A stretch of DNA of 64,000 bases from Asparagopsis taxiformis (taxonomy: Eukaryota > Rhodophyta > Florideophyceae > Bonnemaisoniales > Bonnemaisoniaceae), in the NCBI GenBank assembly GCA_030407315.1, contig JALQPE010002619.1, positions 62,001-126,000 of the forward strand. Reading direction: 5' to 3'. The translations under genes were made by a program, and so were the position numbers. Under the pieces are notes generated by a model. It was given only the letters and a program-made list of their open reading frames with translations. It searched no databases and was not told the origin of the DNA. Of the stretch, positions 8,027-17,766 are shown one piece after another (position 1 is the stretch's first letter; each line of letters begins with the position of its first letter).

Positions 8027-11000
8027 ATGGATGTCGACGATGACGAAATCCCCACTTGCCCCCTTTGCCTCGAGGAGCTCGACGCTACCGACCGTGCCGT
8101 CAAGGCCTGTCAGTGCGGCTATCAAGTATGTCTGTGGTGCTTGCACCACATTCGCGAACAGCTCAACGGCCGGTGTCCCGCTTGTCGAACGCCCTATGAG
8201 GAGCACAACTTCAAGTTTGCAGAGGTCAATCCCGAGCAAGCCGCAAAGGAGGCAAAGGAACGCGCTACTGCCAAGAGAGATCGCGAGCGTCGAGAGAAAG
8301 ACAGAGAGATTGAACGCGAGCGTGCAAGAGCCGCCGCCGTTTCCCAACAAAAGGCAAAGAACAATCTTAAGCATGCCCGTATCATTCAGCGTAACCTCGT
8401 CTATGTCATCGGTCTCTCCCTCACGCTCGCCCGCGAGGAAGTCATCCGTAGGGCAGATATGTTCGGTAAGTTTGGTCGAACCCTTCGTATCCTTGTCAAT
8501 CGCGCTCATCCGTTCAATGCTGATGCTCCAGGCGGTCCTAGTATCTCCGCCTATGTTCAGTACGCTCGCGATTCGGACGCATCAGCCGCTGTTCGTGCCA
8601 TGAGCAATACCGTCTTCGATGGACGAGAGATCCGATGTGCCATCGCCACCACCAAATACTGTGACGTCTTTGTACGTAGCGCTTCCGCAGCCCTGGCGGA
8701 CCACACTTTTGCGCTTCATTGTGGCAATCCAAGCTGTTTGTATTTCCACGCATTTTCGCCTCCAGAGTCCGTTTTAACACGTGAGGAAGTCCTCGCCCAA
8801 CAACTAGGCCCTCCACCACCAGCACATCTTTTCGTTTCCGATCCGCGCCGCCCCAGCATTCATCCGGTTCTCCATCATCGCGCTCTACCCTTACCGGCGG
8901 CCTCTGCTAGCCCACGTATCCCTCGCCCTCTTCCCAACACCTCTTCGTCTTCTCCACCATCTGTGCCACGTAGTACTCCAACAGTACCTATTCCTTTACG
9001 CAACAAATCTGCCGAACCTTCCCCCAATCCTACTCCTCCCGCATCCCCAGACCCCTCCCATCCTTCAGGACGACTCACGCGCGCCCCTACAGTTGACCCA
9101 CCGCTGCATTCGCACCCACCCACTACCTATCCACTTTCATCTTCCCCTCCCACTAGTTCCTTCCCTGCACCTCAACTTCCATCCTCAGTCGGATGGGCTT
9201 CCTCGCAGACTATTCATACTACTTCCCGATCCCCCCCTAGAAGGGATCCTTCCGTTTCATTGGATGAACTCTCTCGCAAGCCGCGTGCCCCTCTCCGTCG
9301 TAGCAGAGAAAATGCTCCTCCAGGTTTCGAGGACGCCCCTTCAATTTCTCCTCCTCCAATGCCTTCTAGACCACCAGGATTCAATACACCACCGCGATCG
9401 GCTCCGCGATCTTTACCCCGAACTGATAATACGAGGCCCACACAATCCGTTCTTGCTCCTCCACCTGGGTTTGGTCCCGGTCCAGCCGCCGCTACCAACA
9501 TTTCGGCAAACTCATCTGTTACTGCTAACTCGTCTATGTCAGCCAAGCCTACCGTACATATGCCGGACAAAAAGGATGGTATCATGGAGAATAGATCTGC
9601 AAATGCCGTCGCTGCTGCCTGGTCACAAGAGGCATCCACAGATGAGGTGTTCTCAACGAAAGATAGACGCCCTTCAGGAACTGCCGGCTCACTCGGCGGC
9701 CTGTCGGGTCGTATTGCCCCTGATGACGCTGGAGCTCGATCAGAACTCGCACTTGTGCTTGCGAAGATTGGTGGGGACCTAGGCGTTTCCAGTGAATTCC
9801 AATCTGTTCAGCAAGTTACTGCTGCCTCGCTTCCTGCTCCCACTAATCGCCCCCAGAAGGTAAATGGCTCGGTTCAGGCATCGCCTGATATGCCACTCGG
9901 TCCCTTGTTTGGAGAACAGCAGCACGTGCACAGCACACACCTTTCATCAGGTGGACCGGTTCCAAGTGCTGTTGATTCTAAGACAATCTCATATGAATCC
10001 TCATCTCGACCTCCATTCCCTAACAATTCCCAGCCCAACTTCCGATCCGAGATCATCCAATCGCGGCGAAACAACTCTAGATTTGGCTTTGCACGAGAGG
10101 ATCCCCCATCTCTTAGTCAAGTTGTACCGGGTCCGGTGCCTGCGAAGAAACCACCAATGGATGTCGTCTCAAGCTCACCAGTACCCACTATGGCGTCGTC
10201 TGGTATCATTAGAAATGGTATAACTTCTACATTACCGGCGACATTGAATGGGGCTCCAGTTGAGAGTCGCGTGAAGAGTTCTGCTAAACAAATAACGAGG
10301 CAGGCTACACAGCCGCCTCCAACTCGCCAATCGAGGTCGAGATTTGATTTCGCAGATCAAGCGCCATCGCCCCCAAAGTCGCGACATGTTGCTCATGTGA
10401 CTGTGTCACATAATCCACATTCCACAGCTACAACAGTCGAACCTGTGAATGATGCGTTCGCCGCATCATTTGCTCAACTCAGTACTGCAGAGAAGCTTGC
10501 TTCAATTTTTAGCTCAGCACAGTGGTCCGCGGAGGCACTTCCTCCAATGCCCTCATTTGAATCTCAGGTTGATCCGATGAGTCAACCAAATGAGGTACAT
10601 GCGGTTCAGCCACAAATGAATGGAGTTCCGTCCAATGGAATACCATCCATAGCGGTAACAACGCGGCCACCTGATAGTAGCGAAGAGAAAGAGCGTCCTC
10701 CAGCTCCTCGCAAGGAACCCCTCCCTTTTGCTCCTCCGGGTTTTAGGGAAGCCACGTCTGGCATTTCGCCGGAAACCACAGCAGTCGATTCTTCATCGGC
10801 TACAGCAGGCGTGGCTACAAACGTGGCATCTGGCGGGGCGGATAATGAGACGCAGGGTCAAGTCGAGGAATCGATGAGTTCTGGGACTGAGAGTTTGGAA
10901 GAGGATCGGAAGCGCAGTAGGGCTCAACGTAAGAGGGACAAGAAGGCTCGTCAACTGAGGGAAGCTGCGGAACGAAAGACATCGGAGGCGCGCCCGACGA

Positions 11001-11320
11001 ATTCTGAACAAATGGTGATTGCATCTAAAGTTGCTCCTGTGGAGAACCCGGGGGAAACGAAAGGTCAGGCAATCGTGCCACAACCTCCGTCCGAGTCTCA
11101 AGCGATAAGCAATTCAACAGTTGTTCAAATTCTGGCAAAGCCAAAGGAGACTTCGAAACAACTGGAACTCACAAAGTCTACGGAAGATCCTGGTAGGTTC
11201 ATGTCGGTATCCGAACTAGAGCGCGAAGTGGAAGCGGCGAGGGCGAGAGAAGCGCAGTTACAAGATAGATTGCTGGAACTCCAAAGGAGAATTCGTAGCT
11301 ATGACAACGTTCGGACTTGA
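8027..11320 (+). CDS. CNOT4: CCR4-NOT E3 ubiquitin ligase subunit NOT4
   Basis: A 1097-residue protein from the ATG at 8027 (MDVDDDEIPTCPLCLEEL); the frame opens earlier only at a GTG. The N-terminal C4C4 RING is at residues about 11-52 (CPLC, CQCGYQVCLWC, CPAC). A charged coiled coil (residues 75-115) is followed by an RRM (LVYVIGLSLTLAREE ... ISAYVQYARDSDASAAVRAM) and a C3H1-type zinc finger (HCGNPSCLYFHAF). This order RING-linker-RRM-C3H is diagnostic of NOT4, which ubiquitinates targets in co-translational quality control and mRNA decay as part of CCR4-NOT. The remaining ~800 residues are Pro/Ser-rich and probably disordered. They contain four PPGF motifs and two RFxFA motifs, and end in a coiled coil (VSELEREVEAARAREAQLQD). 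Plant NOT4 proteins also carry PPGF repeats. Confidence 0.92.
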   Translation: MDVDDDEIPTCPLCLEELDATDRAVKACQCGYQVCLWCLHHIREQLNGRCPACRTPYEEHNFKFAEVNPEQAAKEAKERATAKRDRERREKDREIERERARAAAVSQQKAKNNLKHARIIQRNLVYVIGLSLTLAREEVIRRADMFGKFGRTLRILVNRAHPFNADAPGGPSISAYVQYARDSDASAAVRAMSNTVFDGREIRCAIATTKYCDVFVRSASAALADHTFALHCGNPSCLYFHAFSPPESVLTREEVLAQQLGPPPPAHLFVSDPRRPSIHPVLHHRALPLPAASASPRIPRPLPNTSSSSPPSVPRSTPTVPIPLRNKSAEPSPNPTPPASPDPSHPSGRLTRAPTVDPPLHSHPPTTYPLSSSPPTSSFPAPQLPSSVGWASSQTIHTTSRSPPRRDPSVSLDELSRKPRAPLRRSRENAPPGFEDAPSISPPPMPSRPPGFNTPPRSAPRSLPRTDNTRPTQSVLAPPPGFGPGPAAATNISANSSVTANSSMSAKPTVHMPDKKDGIMENRSANAVAAAWSQEASTDEVFSTKDRRPSGTAGSLGGLSGRIAPDDAGARSELALVLAKIGGDLGVSSEFQSVQQVTAASLPAPTNRPQKVNGSVQASPDMPLGPLFGEQQHVHSTHLSSGGPVPSAVDSKTISYESSSRPPFPNNSQPNFRSEIIQSRRNNSRFGFAREDPPSLSQVVPGPVPAKKPPMDVVSSSPVPTMASSGIIRNGITSTLPATLNGAPVESRVKSSAKQITRQATQPPPTRQSRSRFDFADQAPSPPKSRHVAHVTVSHNPHSTATTVEPVNDAFAASFAQLSTAEKLASIFSSAQWSAEALPPMPSFESQVDPMSQPNEVHAVQPQMNGVPSNGIPSIAVTTRPPDSSEEKERPPAPRKEPLPFAPPGFREATSGISPETTAVDSSSATAGVATNVASGGADNETQGQVEESMSSGTESLEEDRKRSRAQRKRDKKARQLREAAERKTSEARPTNSEQMVIASKVAPVENPGETKGQAIVPQPPSESQAISNSTVVQILAKPKETSKQLELTKSTEDPGRFMSVSELEREVEAARAREAQLQDRLLELQRRIRSYDNVRT

Positions 11321-11511
11321 GTCGCCGTGAATACATTTACAAAAGCTCTTGAGCGCAAGATATCGGTCGCCCCTGCTGTTTCCTAGAGCTTGACGGTCGA
11401 AAGTCTATCAGGAGCTTACGCATACACAAACACCATTACTCTAAACGGTAACTGAGTTAGTTGTGGGGGGATCCAATGCAGTAGCCCTCCCTGTATTAAA
11501 ATGACAAGTCG

Positions 11512-14500
11512 CTATTGAGCTTCAGTAGTGGTACCTATAGCGACAGAGACTAGACACTTTCTAGTTTCGGCCGAGAACTTTGTAACCGCTTCTCGAAAAG
11601 ACTTGGCGGACTGAAGTTGCACAGCTCGTCTTTCTATTTGATTCTGAGGCAAATTTTGAGACCCCTGATATCCATGAAGGGCTCCAGCCTGGAAAGCAGC
11701 GTGTGCAAGTTCTTGAACAGCATTGCTCATCTGTGGACTATTTCCGCTGGACTGAACTAGTGCACGGCTAACCCTCTCAAAACCAGAATCTGTACCTACA
11801 TGTTTCACATGAATAAGCGCGAGCAATGCATCCGCGGCTGCATCGAGATTCCCTGTGTGAGCAGATCCAGTTGCGATGCCATTGAAAATTACATTCAATA
11901 GTCGCGAGAGAGTGGAATCTACTATGCCACTGCCGCTTCCTTCTTTCTTGTCCAACACACGAGAACGTGCCAACAGGGCTATCGCTTCAAGCCCTCTTCG
12001 TTCCTGTCCGACTTCATAGCTCACTCTCTGCAATTCGATAGTGTGCAGAATTTTAGCACAAAGCTCTGCAGGAAGCAAAACTACTTTTTCCGGGTGTGTC
12101 GATACCAGTCGAGTGGTAAATCTAAAGAACATAGCACTAACACCTGGGAGCATCAGCACAGATTCGCTCATTATAGGCATTAATGTGGCTAAAGCATAAT
12201 AGCACGCCTCGCCAACATCGATTTCCGTCTCTTCATCCAATATTCGTGTCATCAGCAGCAATATGTCCTCGATGTCGCAACATAAGTCGTCCACTGACGT
12301 TTCGTTCAAAATGACAGCAAGGATCTCTGTATGAAGCTTGACGAGTGTAACTGCATTTGTAAGCAATTCACTCGACTCAGACTCAGTCAAGAGAGCAAAC
12401 CTTGTAGAGACGATATCATCGGCGAGGTTGATAAGGGCGCGGGCGACGTCAGGACGTGTGGCTCCAAAGGATTTAGCGCAAACAGCCGCAATACCTTCAG
12501 GTGCGCGCAAAGAATGCAACAGGGCATCTTTGGAGCGTGAACCAAGCTTTTCGCAACGAGCAGCGCCCCTCAGAAGATTGATAGTTGCAATAGCCCTATC
12601 TGCAGCATCTGCTGCTCGGTCACGTGTCTGCGCAAAATTTTGAAGACAGTTATACGCGGGCAATAGTAGACCTTCGGCAACGACGTCACCCATGACGATT
12701 GTTAGTGATTTACCAATGTCCTGCACGGCGAGCGGTGGCAAAGTCTGATAAGCCTCGACACCGGCTTGAAGCAGCTGTTGCCAAGCGTGTGATTCACGGA
12801 CATCAGAGTAGCGTGCTGCACCAGCAGCAAGTGTGGAGAGGAGTCGAGCGGCTGCAGAGGCGATATCGCCCTCGAAACCACGTCGGGAGATACCCTCGAT
12901 AGACTTCAAGAAGCACTGATTACGACCGGATATGGCGACAGATACGCCGCCGACAGCATCAAATGCTGTTGATGCCGTGCTATCATTGACAGGTACAAGA
13001 TATGTACGCGTAACACGAGTCAATGCATCAAGCAAGGCTGTAGCCACACGTGGTGAGGCCTGGTCGCAATGTACGCCACGCGAATCGAGAAGTTTTGATT
13101 CTTTCTGTGAGACTTCAAACAATGATGAGAGGAGGACTTGGGCATGATGTGAGACTTTTGAGGAACTGTTTGTGGTGTCAGATTGGGGGGAAAGGAATTG
13201 AATAGGAACAGATGGATACTCTCCTTTTGCCTCGTCGGCAAGGACAGCTGCAGTGAGTTGAATGAGAAAATACATATCTTCCTGGTAGAGATCCAAGGGA
13301 ATATTGTGCGGTGACTGTACACCCTGCCAGTTAAAGACTTTGTCAGCAGTCTGGAGGAGGAAGTGAGCAATAGCTGGAGCGATTTTGGTAAGCACAAAGC
13401 GGGAGAGAATGGCCGCAGCAGAGAGACGGGATTCATCGACAGAAGCATCATCAAAGCCGAGGTCCTCTTCAGTGTCAGTATGGGGGGTTGATTGTCGTGC
13501 GGCCTCATCGGTGCTGCGAAGCGACATGCGAATAAAATGGAATAGAACTCGCTCAATGGGGGTGGCAAGCGCATGTTCTGAATCTTGCGCGCCATCATCG
13601 CCCTGCAACGCGAGGTTGGCCCATGTCTCGAGGAGAATATCTGCGGCGTCCATGGAAAACACATCTTCCTCCACATCTCTTGATAGGCGGAGAGCGGTGG
13701 CATCCATCTCGGCGCACGTGTCATTTGCAAATAGTTGTAAATAGGAAGGATTTAGACTAACAACACCATTAAGGCCGTGCGCACAGGAGACTCGACGCCA
13801 GACTTCTGCGTAAGCCAATCGGAGGGGTGCGTTGGGCGATGAAATCCATGCTTGAGCGTTTATACCGTCAAGAACGGCAGCGAGAACGGCTGAAGCTGCC
13901 GATGGGTCGCGGAAACTATCATGACTGATGGCGGCTATAGCCACAACGATAGCGGCAGCCTTTGAAGCGGCGGGGTCTGGCTGGCGAGCGGAAATGCGCA
14001 GGGCGAGACGGAGCAGGGCAGGTAATTGATCAGTGATGCGATGCCATTGCGGTTGGCGGAAAGTATTGATCACAACTGCATCGACTGTTTCCACGTCTAC
14101 GTCATCGCGGAGTTCGCGGGGAGCGGAATCTATGGTGAGAATTTTGTGAATAGCGGAGAGGGCGTGAGTGGCATTCGCGGACACAGAAAGGGCTTGGAGG
14201 GCGGCGATAAAAATCGGAGCGGCGTGTCCAGCGGGGGAATCGAAAAGTTCTCGAGTTTGATAGAGCAATTCAGTCAGCATGCCGGGAGCAGTTGGGGAGG
14301 CGGGGAGATGAAACTCATCCACGAGATATTCCAACAACTGTGTAGCGGCATCGGCGGCGGGGGTCGGGTTGGGGTCGGCAGCGATGTGAAATATTCTGTT
14401 GTAGAAGTGGGCCTGTGTGTCGCGTGGCTCTTCTAGATAGGCGCGACGTGCGAGCGAAGCTGCAGCACGCAGCATGGCGGCGCGCTCAAAGGGCAGAAGG

Positions 14501-14790
14501 GCGGGTCGTTGGAAGACGTGTTCCACGAGCCAGTTGCGGAGCGACGAGGGCCCATGGCGCTGGGCGGGGGGGAGGGCGTGCCAGCGGGAGGTGGCGACGT
14601 TGCGGAGTGCAGATGCGGCGTGAAATCGAGCGACTGGGGAGCGGGTGTGCTGAGCGACGGCGAGGGCGAGGGGAATTGCATCGGCGCGAGAGGTGAGTTG
14701 GGCCAGAGTGTGCTCGGCTGGAAGCGAGGTGCCGGACTGGGCATCGAGACAGGCGTGCTCGAAGGCGGCTATGGCTTCAGCGCCCGCCAT
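11512..14790 (-). CDS. XPO4: Exportin-4-like importin-beta family nuclear transport receptor
   Basis: A 1092-residue, HEAT-like helical protein. I start at the ATG 14788-14790 (MAGAEAIAAFEHACLD), because the upstream open frame is not protein-like. The N-terminal block ARFHAASALRNVATSRW, then SLRNWLVEHVFQRPALLPF, matches the exportin-4 pattern (Q/R-F-x-A-A-x-x-L ... R-x-x-L-x-x-Y/H-V-x-Q-R-P). The rest is a run of amphipathic helices without enzymatic motifs. Exportin-4 exports eIF5A and other cargo and can import some transcription factors; human XPO4 has 1151 residues, close to this one. XPO7 or another CRM1-type receptor is a possible alternative. It is divergent from PSF1 and convergent with NOT4. 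Confidence 0.6.
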   Translation of the reverse strand: MAGAEAIAAFEHACLDAQSGTSLPAEHTLAQLTSRADAIPLALAVAQHTRSPVARFHAASALRNVATSRWHALPPAQRHGPSSLRNWLVEHVFQRPALLPFERAAMLRAAASLARRAYLEEPRDTQAHFYNRIFHIAADPNPTPAADAATQLLEYLVDEFHLPASPTAPGMLTELLYQTRELFDSPAGHAAPIFIAALQALSVSANATHALSAIHKILTIDSAPRELRDDVDVETVDAVVINTFRQPQWHRITDQLPALLRLALRISARQPDPAASKAAAIVVAIAAISHDSFRDPSAASAVLAAVLDGINAQAWISSPNAPLRLAYAEVWRRVSCAHGLNGVVSLNPSYLQLFANDTCAEMDATALRLSRDVEEDVFSMDAADILLETWANLALQGDDGAQDSEHALATPIERVLFHFIRMSLRSTDEAARQSTPHTDTEEDLGFDDASVDESRLSAAAILSRFVLTKIAPAIAHFLLQTADKVFNWQGVQSPHNIPLDLYQEDMYFLIQLTAAVLADEAKGEYPSVPIQFLSPQSDTTNSSSKVSHHAQVLLSSLFEVSQKESKLLDSRGVHCDQASPRVATALLDALTRVTRTYLVPVNDSTASTAFDAVGGVSVAISGRNQCFLKSIEGISRRGFEGDIASAAARLLSTLAAGAARYSDVRESHAWQQLLQAGVEAYQTLPPLAVQDIGKSLTIVMGDVVAEGLLLPAYNCLQNFAQTRDRAADAADRAIATINLLRGAARCEKLGSRSKDALLHSLRAPEGIAAVCAKSFGATRPDVARALINLADDIVSTRFALLTESESSELLTNAVTLVKLHTEILAVILNETSVDDLCCDIEDILLLMTRILDEETEIDVGEACYYALATLMPIMSESVLMLPGVSAMFFRFTTRLVSTHPEKVVLLPAELCAKILHTIELQRVSYEVGQERRGLEAIALLARSRVLDKKEGSGSGIVDSTLSRLLNVIFNGIATGSAHTGNLDAAADALLALIHVKHVGTDSGFERVSRALVQSSGNSPQMSNAVQELAHAAFQAGALHGYQGSQNLPQNQIERRAVQLQSAKSFREAVTKFSAETRKCLVSVAIGTTTEAQ

Positions 14791-15588
14791 CGATTGCCGC
14801 GTGTGGGGGTTGTTGGTGCGTACGGATGAAGTGGATACAATATATAGAAGTGGACAGACGCGGCGGCACGGCTGTAAGCGGGGAGAAATATTTACAGCAA
14901 GCGAGAATGGCGGGTGGAAAGCGGATGGAAAGGATGGGAGCGGTGGTTGAACGACGCGCGTGTGGTGTTTATCTAAAATAGGACGGTGGATGAGCGGATA
15001 GGCATGTCGGCGGAGGCATAGGAAAGCGCGGAGGAGTCGTGCGGTGGTGCGTGGGTTGGGTGCGGCGTCGAGCAAGCGCAGTGACGGCAGGCGGAGGGAC
15101 CGAAACAAAAGGTTTGCTGTTTGCCTGAACGAACGAACAAACAGACAGATGGGCTGAGTTGGACAGAAGAAAAGCGAGTGAGCACACCAGCGATGGTCTA
15201 ATGTGTGTAAATGGATTTGTGTCCTTGACACTCGCTGCGCATAATCCGTCGCTATCGCCGCTCACTGACTGAACCGAAACGGGGGGCGGCTCGTGTGTCT
15301 CGAGACACCTGAAATTCACTTGTTTCTGAGCCGCAAGCAGTCGTACACTGCAGCCCGACCGAAACCACTGCACGTGAGCGGACCGCATCTGCCACGCGTA
15401 CTGTACCAATTACAGTAAAACTGACCCGCACACGGTGGACTGACACTCCAACATTTCATCAGTTACGTATGCACCGTTACCCGCCAAAACCGCTGCATCT
15501 GCCGCCAAAATGCATACTCCATCTCCTCTCTATATTGTCCCTTTCTTTCCCTGTCCGCCCGTCCGCAATCCCGCTCATCCTTCTCGCG
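14791..15588. other. Divergent promoter region XPO4/PSF1
   Basis: 798 bp. An in-frame ATG at 15469 would add 40 poorly conserved residues to PSF1 and is probably leader sequence. I see no RNA gene here. Confidence 0.5.
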
Positions 15589-16244
15589 ATGCATGCCAAA
15601 CGCGCCGCCGACCTTCTCCTCCAGCTACAGAAGACCAAGTGGCTCCCACCCTACAGCGTAAGTTAGTTGCCTTATTGCATTCTTTCGATGCATTCGCATC
15701 ATCGGCGCCACATGCTAACCGCCCCACCCCGCCCCCACAGGACAATGCCGTGCGTGCCGTCGCCGCCGAAATCAAGGAGCTACTGGAGCCGTTCCTTGAA
15801 ATCCTGTCCACACATCGCGATGAACTGCGCAGTAACCCGTCCATCATCGCCGGTGTCGTCGTGTACTATCGCTCCATCCAGAGGAACAAGCGATGCGCCC
15901 TCGCCTACCTCATGAACCGTTTGTGGCGCATCATCGCCTATCGCTGGCAGGTCGGCTCGGCCACGTCGGCGCATCTGTCGCAAAACATGTCGCCAGCTGA
16001 ACACGTCTTCCTCAATCGCTACAACAAGCTGCTTGCACAGTATTGCGATACGGTTCAGTTGAACCTTACCGCCGATCTACATCCGCCACGCGATCTCTAT
16101 GTAGAGGTCCGCGTGCGTCGCGATTGTGGCTCCATTTTGACCGATTCCGGCACCGTGGCTCTTCGCGTCGGAACTGCACATTTCCTCAAGAGGTCCGATG
16201 TGGAGCACCTCATTCGGCAGGGGGCTCTAGAGCACATTGTGTAA
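15589..16244 (+). CDS. GINS1: GINS complex subunit PSF1, two exons
   Basis: Exon 1 is 15589-15657 (23 codons, MHAKRAADLLLQLQKTKWLP...), the intron is 15658-15740 (GTAAGT...CACAG, branch site TGCTAAC at 15713-15719), and exon 2 is 15741-16244. The spliced protein has 190 residues; human PSF1 has 196. Diagnostic blocks are RNKRCALAYLMNRLWRI, DLYVEVRVRRDCGSI and the C-terminal FLKRSDVEHLIRQGALEHIV. GINS joins CDC45 and MCM2-7 in the replicative helicase. Without the splice the frame has unrelated N-terminal sequence, so the intron is needed. I prefer the start at 15589, because it aligns with the family N-terminus, over the in-frame ATG at 15469. Confidence 0.92.
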
Positions 16245-16266
16245 TCTTATTTTCCGTTTATTGTAC

Positions 16267-17307
16267 CTACCAGCCGCTGCACTCCGGATACATTGCCATT
16301 TTCCGTTCAAATAGCTTTCCTGCCGCCCTGAATAATTGCATATCGGCGCTTTCAGCGCGGATTATTTCGCGCCGTACTTGGCGCCGTATCCTTCTTCGTG
16401 TGCCGTTGCCTTTCACCCACGTTGGCATTCGCGCATACTGCGCCAACCGCCCGCGTCTACCACACGCATTGTTCAAAATACTCGCCAGCACGCAGACAGA
16501 TTGTTGATACCGCTCCTGCAGACCAACAAAGAAGAAGCGCTCTAGGTTTAGAAGAGCTGCCCGTAATGCCGCTTGCATCGCAAATCGCTCCATATCTATG
16601 AACTGACTGCGCAGCTCTGAACACAATTCGCTACAAACGTCATTACTCGCCAATCTCTTGGTCATATAATTGCGATTTCGCTCAATCAAATACTGCAGCA
16701 TATTGGTATTGTTGCGTTCAAAGTGCGCAAAATGCGATAGCTTTCTCGAAACCGGGTTTCTCATCATAGTAAAATATCGCACATCCCTGTGTGGAAACAA
16801 ACTGTGCACACCCATATACTGATGGCCAACAATAATATCAATGCGGTCGCGTTGCGCAGTCGACATTGCCGAAACGGCATCAAGATTGCAATCAAAGCTG
16901 TTCGCCTTCTTGCGGCGTGCAAACCACCACGCAGCCAACCAACTGTCGCCGCTGGTCGGTCGACACGTGTGGTGCAGCACAAGCGCGTTGCGTTTTGCAA
17001 ATGAGAACAGAACACGCTTGAGCGCATTGCCGCCCGTTTTGTGCAAATGCAGAAACACATACAGCGGCACGCGCGACGCGTCGGTACATGCTCGTCCACC
17101 GCCTTCGGGCTCCGTGTCCAGCGTGCGCAGTCGATGCATCGTTGGCGTCGAACGTGTACCCAGCTGTGATATCAACGCGCTACCAATGCCCAATGCGGCA
17201 AACGTACACGCCGCTATCGCCACCCGGCCCAGCGCGTGCTGGCGCGCGAGCGAGTGCAGCTGCCGGTGTAATGAGCGCGACGGCGACGATTGTCGCTGCG
17301 GAGCCAT
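16267..17307 (-). CDS. Type II membrane (Golgi) sulfotransferase, heparan-sulfate-type
   Basis: A 346-residue protein from the ATG 17305-17307 (MAPQRQSSPSRSLHRQ); the frame opens further upstream only at a TTG. A short basic tail precedes one membrane anchor at residues about 27-47 (GRVAIAACTFAALGIGSALI). The lumenal domain has the 5'-PAPS-binding loop YVFLHLHKTGGNALKRVL near residues 82-99 and the 3'-phosphate motif YFTMMRNPVSRKLSHF near 175-190. These are typical of the sulfotransferases that act on polysaccharides (heparan 2-O/6-O type). Red algae secrete sulfated cell-wall polysaccharides, so a role in their synthesis is plausible but inferred. The acceptor sugar cannot be read from sequence. 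It converges on PSF1 (22 bp between stops). Confidence 0.75.
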   Translation of the reverse strand: MAPQRQSSPSRSLHRQLHSLARQHALGRVAIAACTFAALGIGSALISQLGTRSTPTMHRLRTLDTEPEGGGRACTDASRVPLYVFLHLHKTGGNALKRVLFSFAKRNALVLHHTCRPTSGDSWLAAWWFARRKKANSFDCNLDAVSAMSTAQRDRIDIIVGHQYMGVHSLFPHRDVRYFTMMRNPVSRKLSHFAHFERNNTNMLQYLIERNRNYMTKRLASNDVCSELCSELRSQFIDMERFAMQAALRAALLNLERFFFVGLQERYQQSVCVLASILNNACGRRGRLAQYARMPTWVKGNGTRRRIRRQVRREIIRAESADMQLFRAAGKLFERKMAMYPECSGW

Positions 17308-17766
17308 GCTGAGCGCCGTTTGCACGCTCGACGCGTCAGACGGACGCGTGCGACTATATCGCTCGCCGCGGCTACATGACGAGCGGGCGCGAGACAAAAT
17401 GCGATGAAACAATGCGTGCCTGTCAGTAAGCTATCATGTCCGCGGGCTGGGCTCGCTACTGGGAATCAATTGTCAAGAGCTGCGTCTGCCCGCTTGTACT
17501 GTATCTATGGTATGTTATGTTTGACAAATGCAAATCAGTCTATGTGCCGTGATTCATCCGTACTGTGTGCCGATTGGCTGTATCTGACGTTATGTGTTGA
17601 TCGAATCAATTTGATTGTGCTCCAATTTCCTCCAACCCGTCCAGCTGACATTTCCTAAAAAATGCTTACAATTTAACGTCCTACAGTAGTGTATTGCCGA
17701 TTTTCGCCCTCGCCCCGCCACCATGCTCTGCCTTCCGCCCCCAATCGCGACCATTTCTTTCCCGCC
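17308..17766. other. Divergent promoter region with an upstream ORF
   Basis: 459 bp between the sulfotransferase and the ankyrin-GH20 gene. An ATG in strong context (CCACCATGC, ATG at 17723) lies 44 bp before the main start in another frame. It would encode 45 residues and end inside the main coding region at 17860. Confidence 0.4.

Noticed and set aside
14791..15231. 147-residue N-terminal extension of the exportin-4-like protein
   Set aside because: The extension is low-complexity, unlike any exportin, and no ATG in it is better than the one at 14790, where the family similarity begins.
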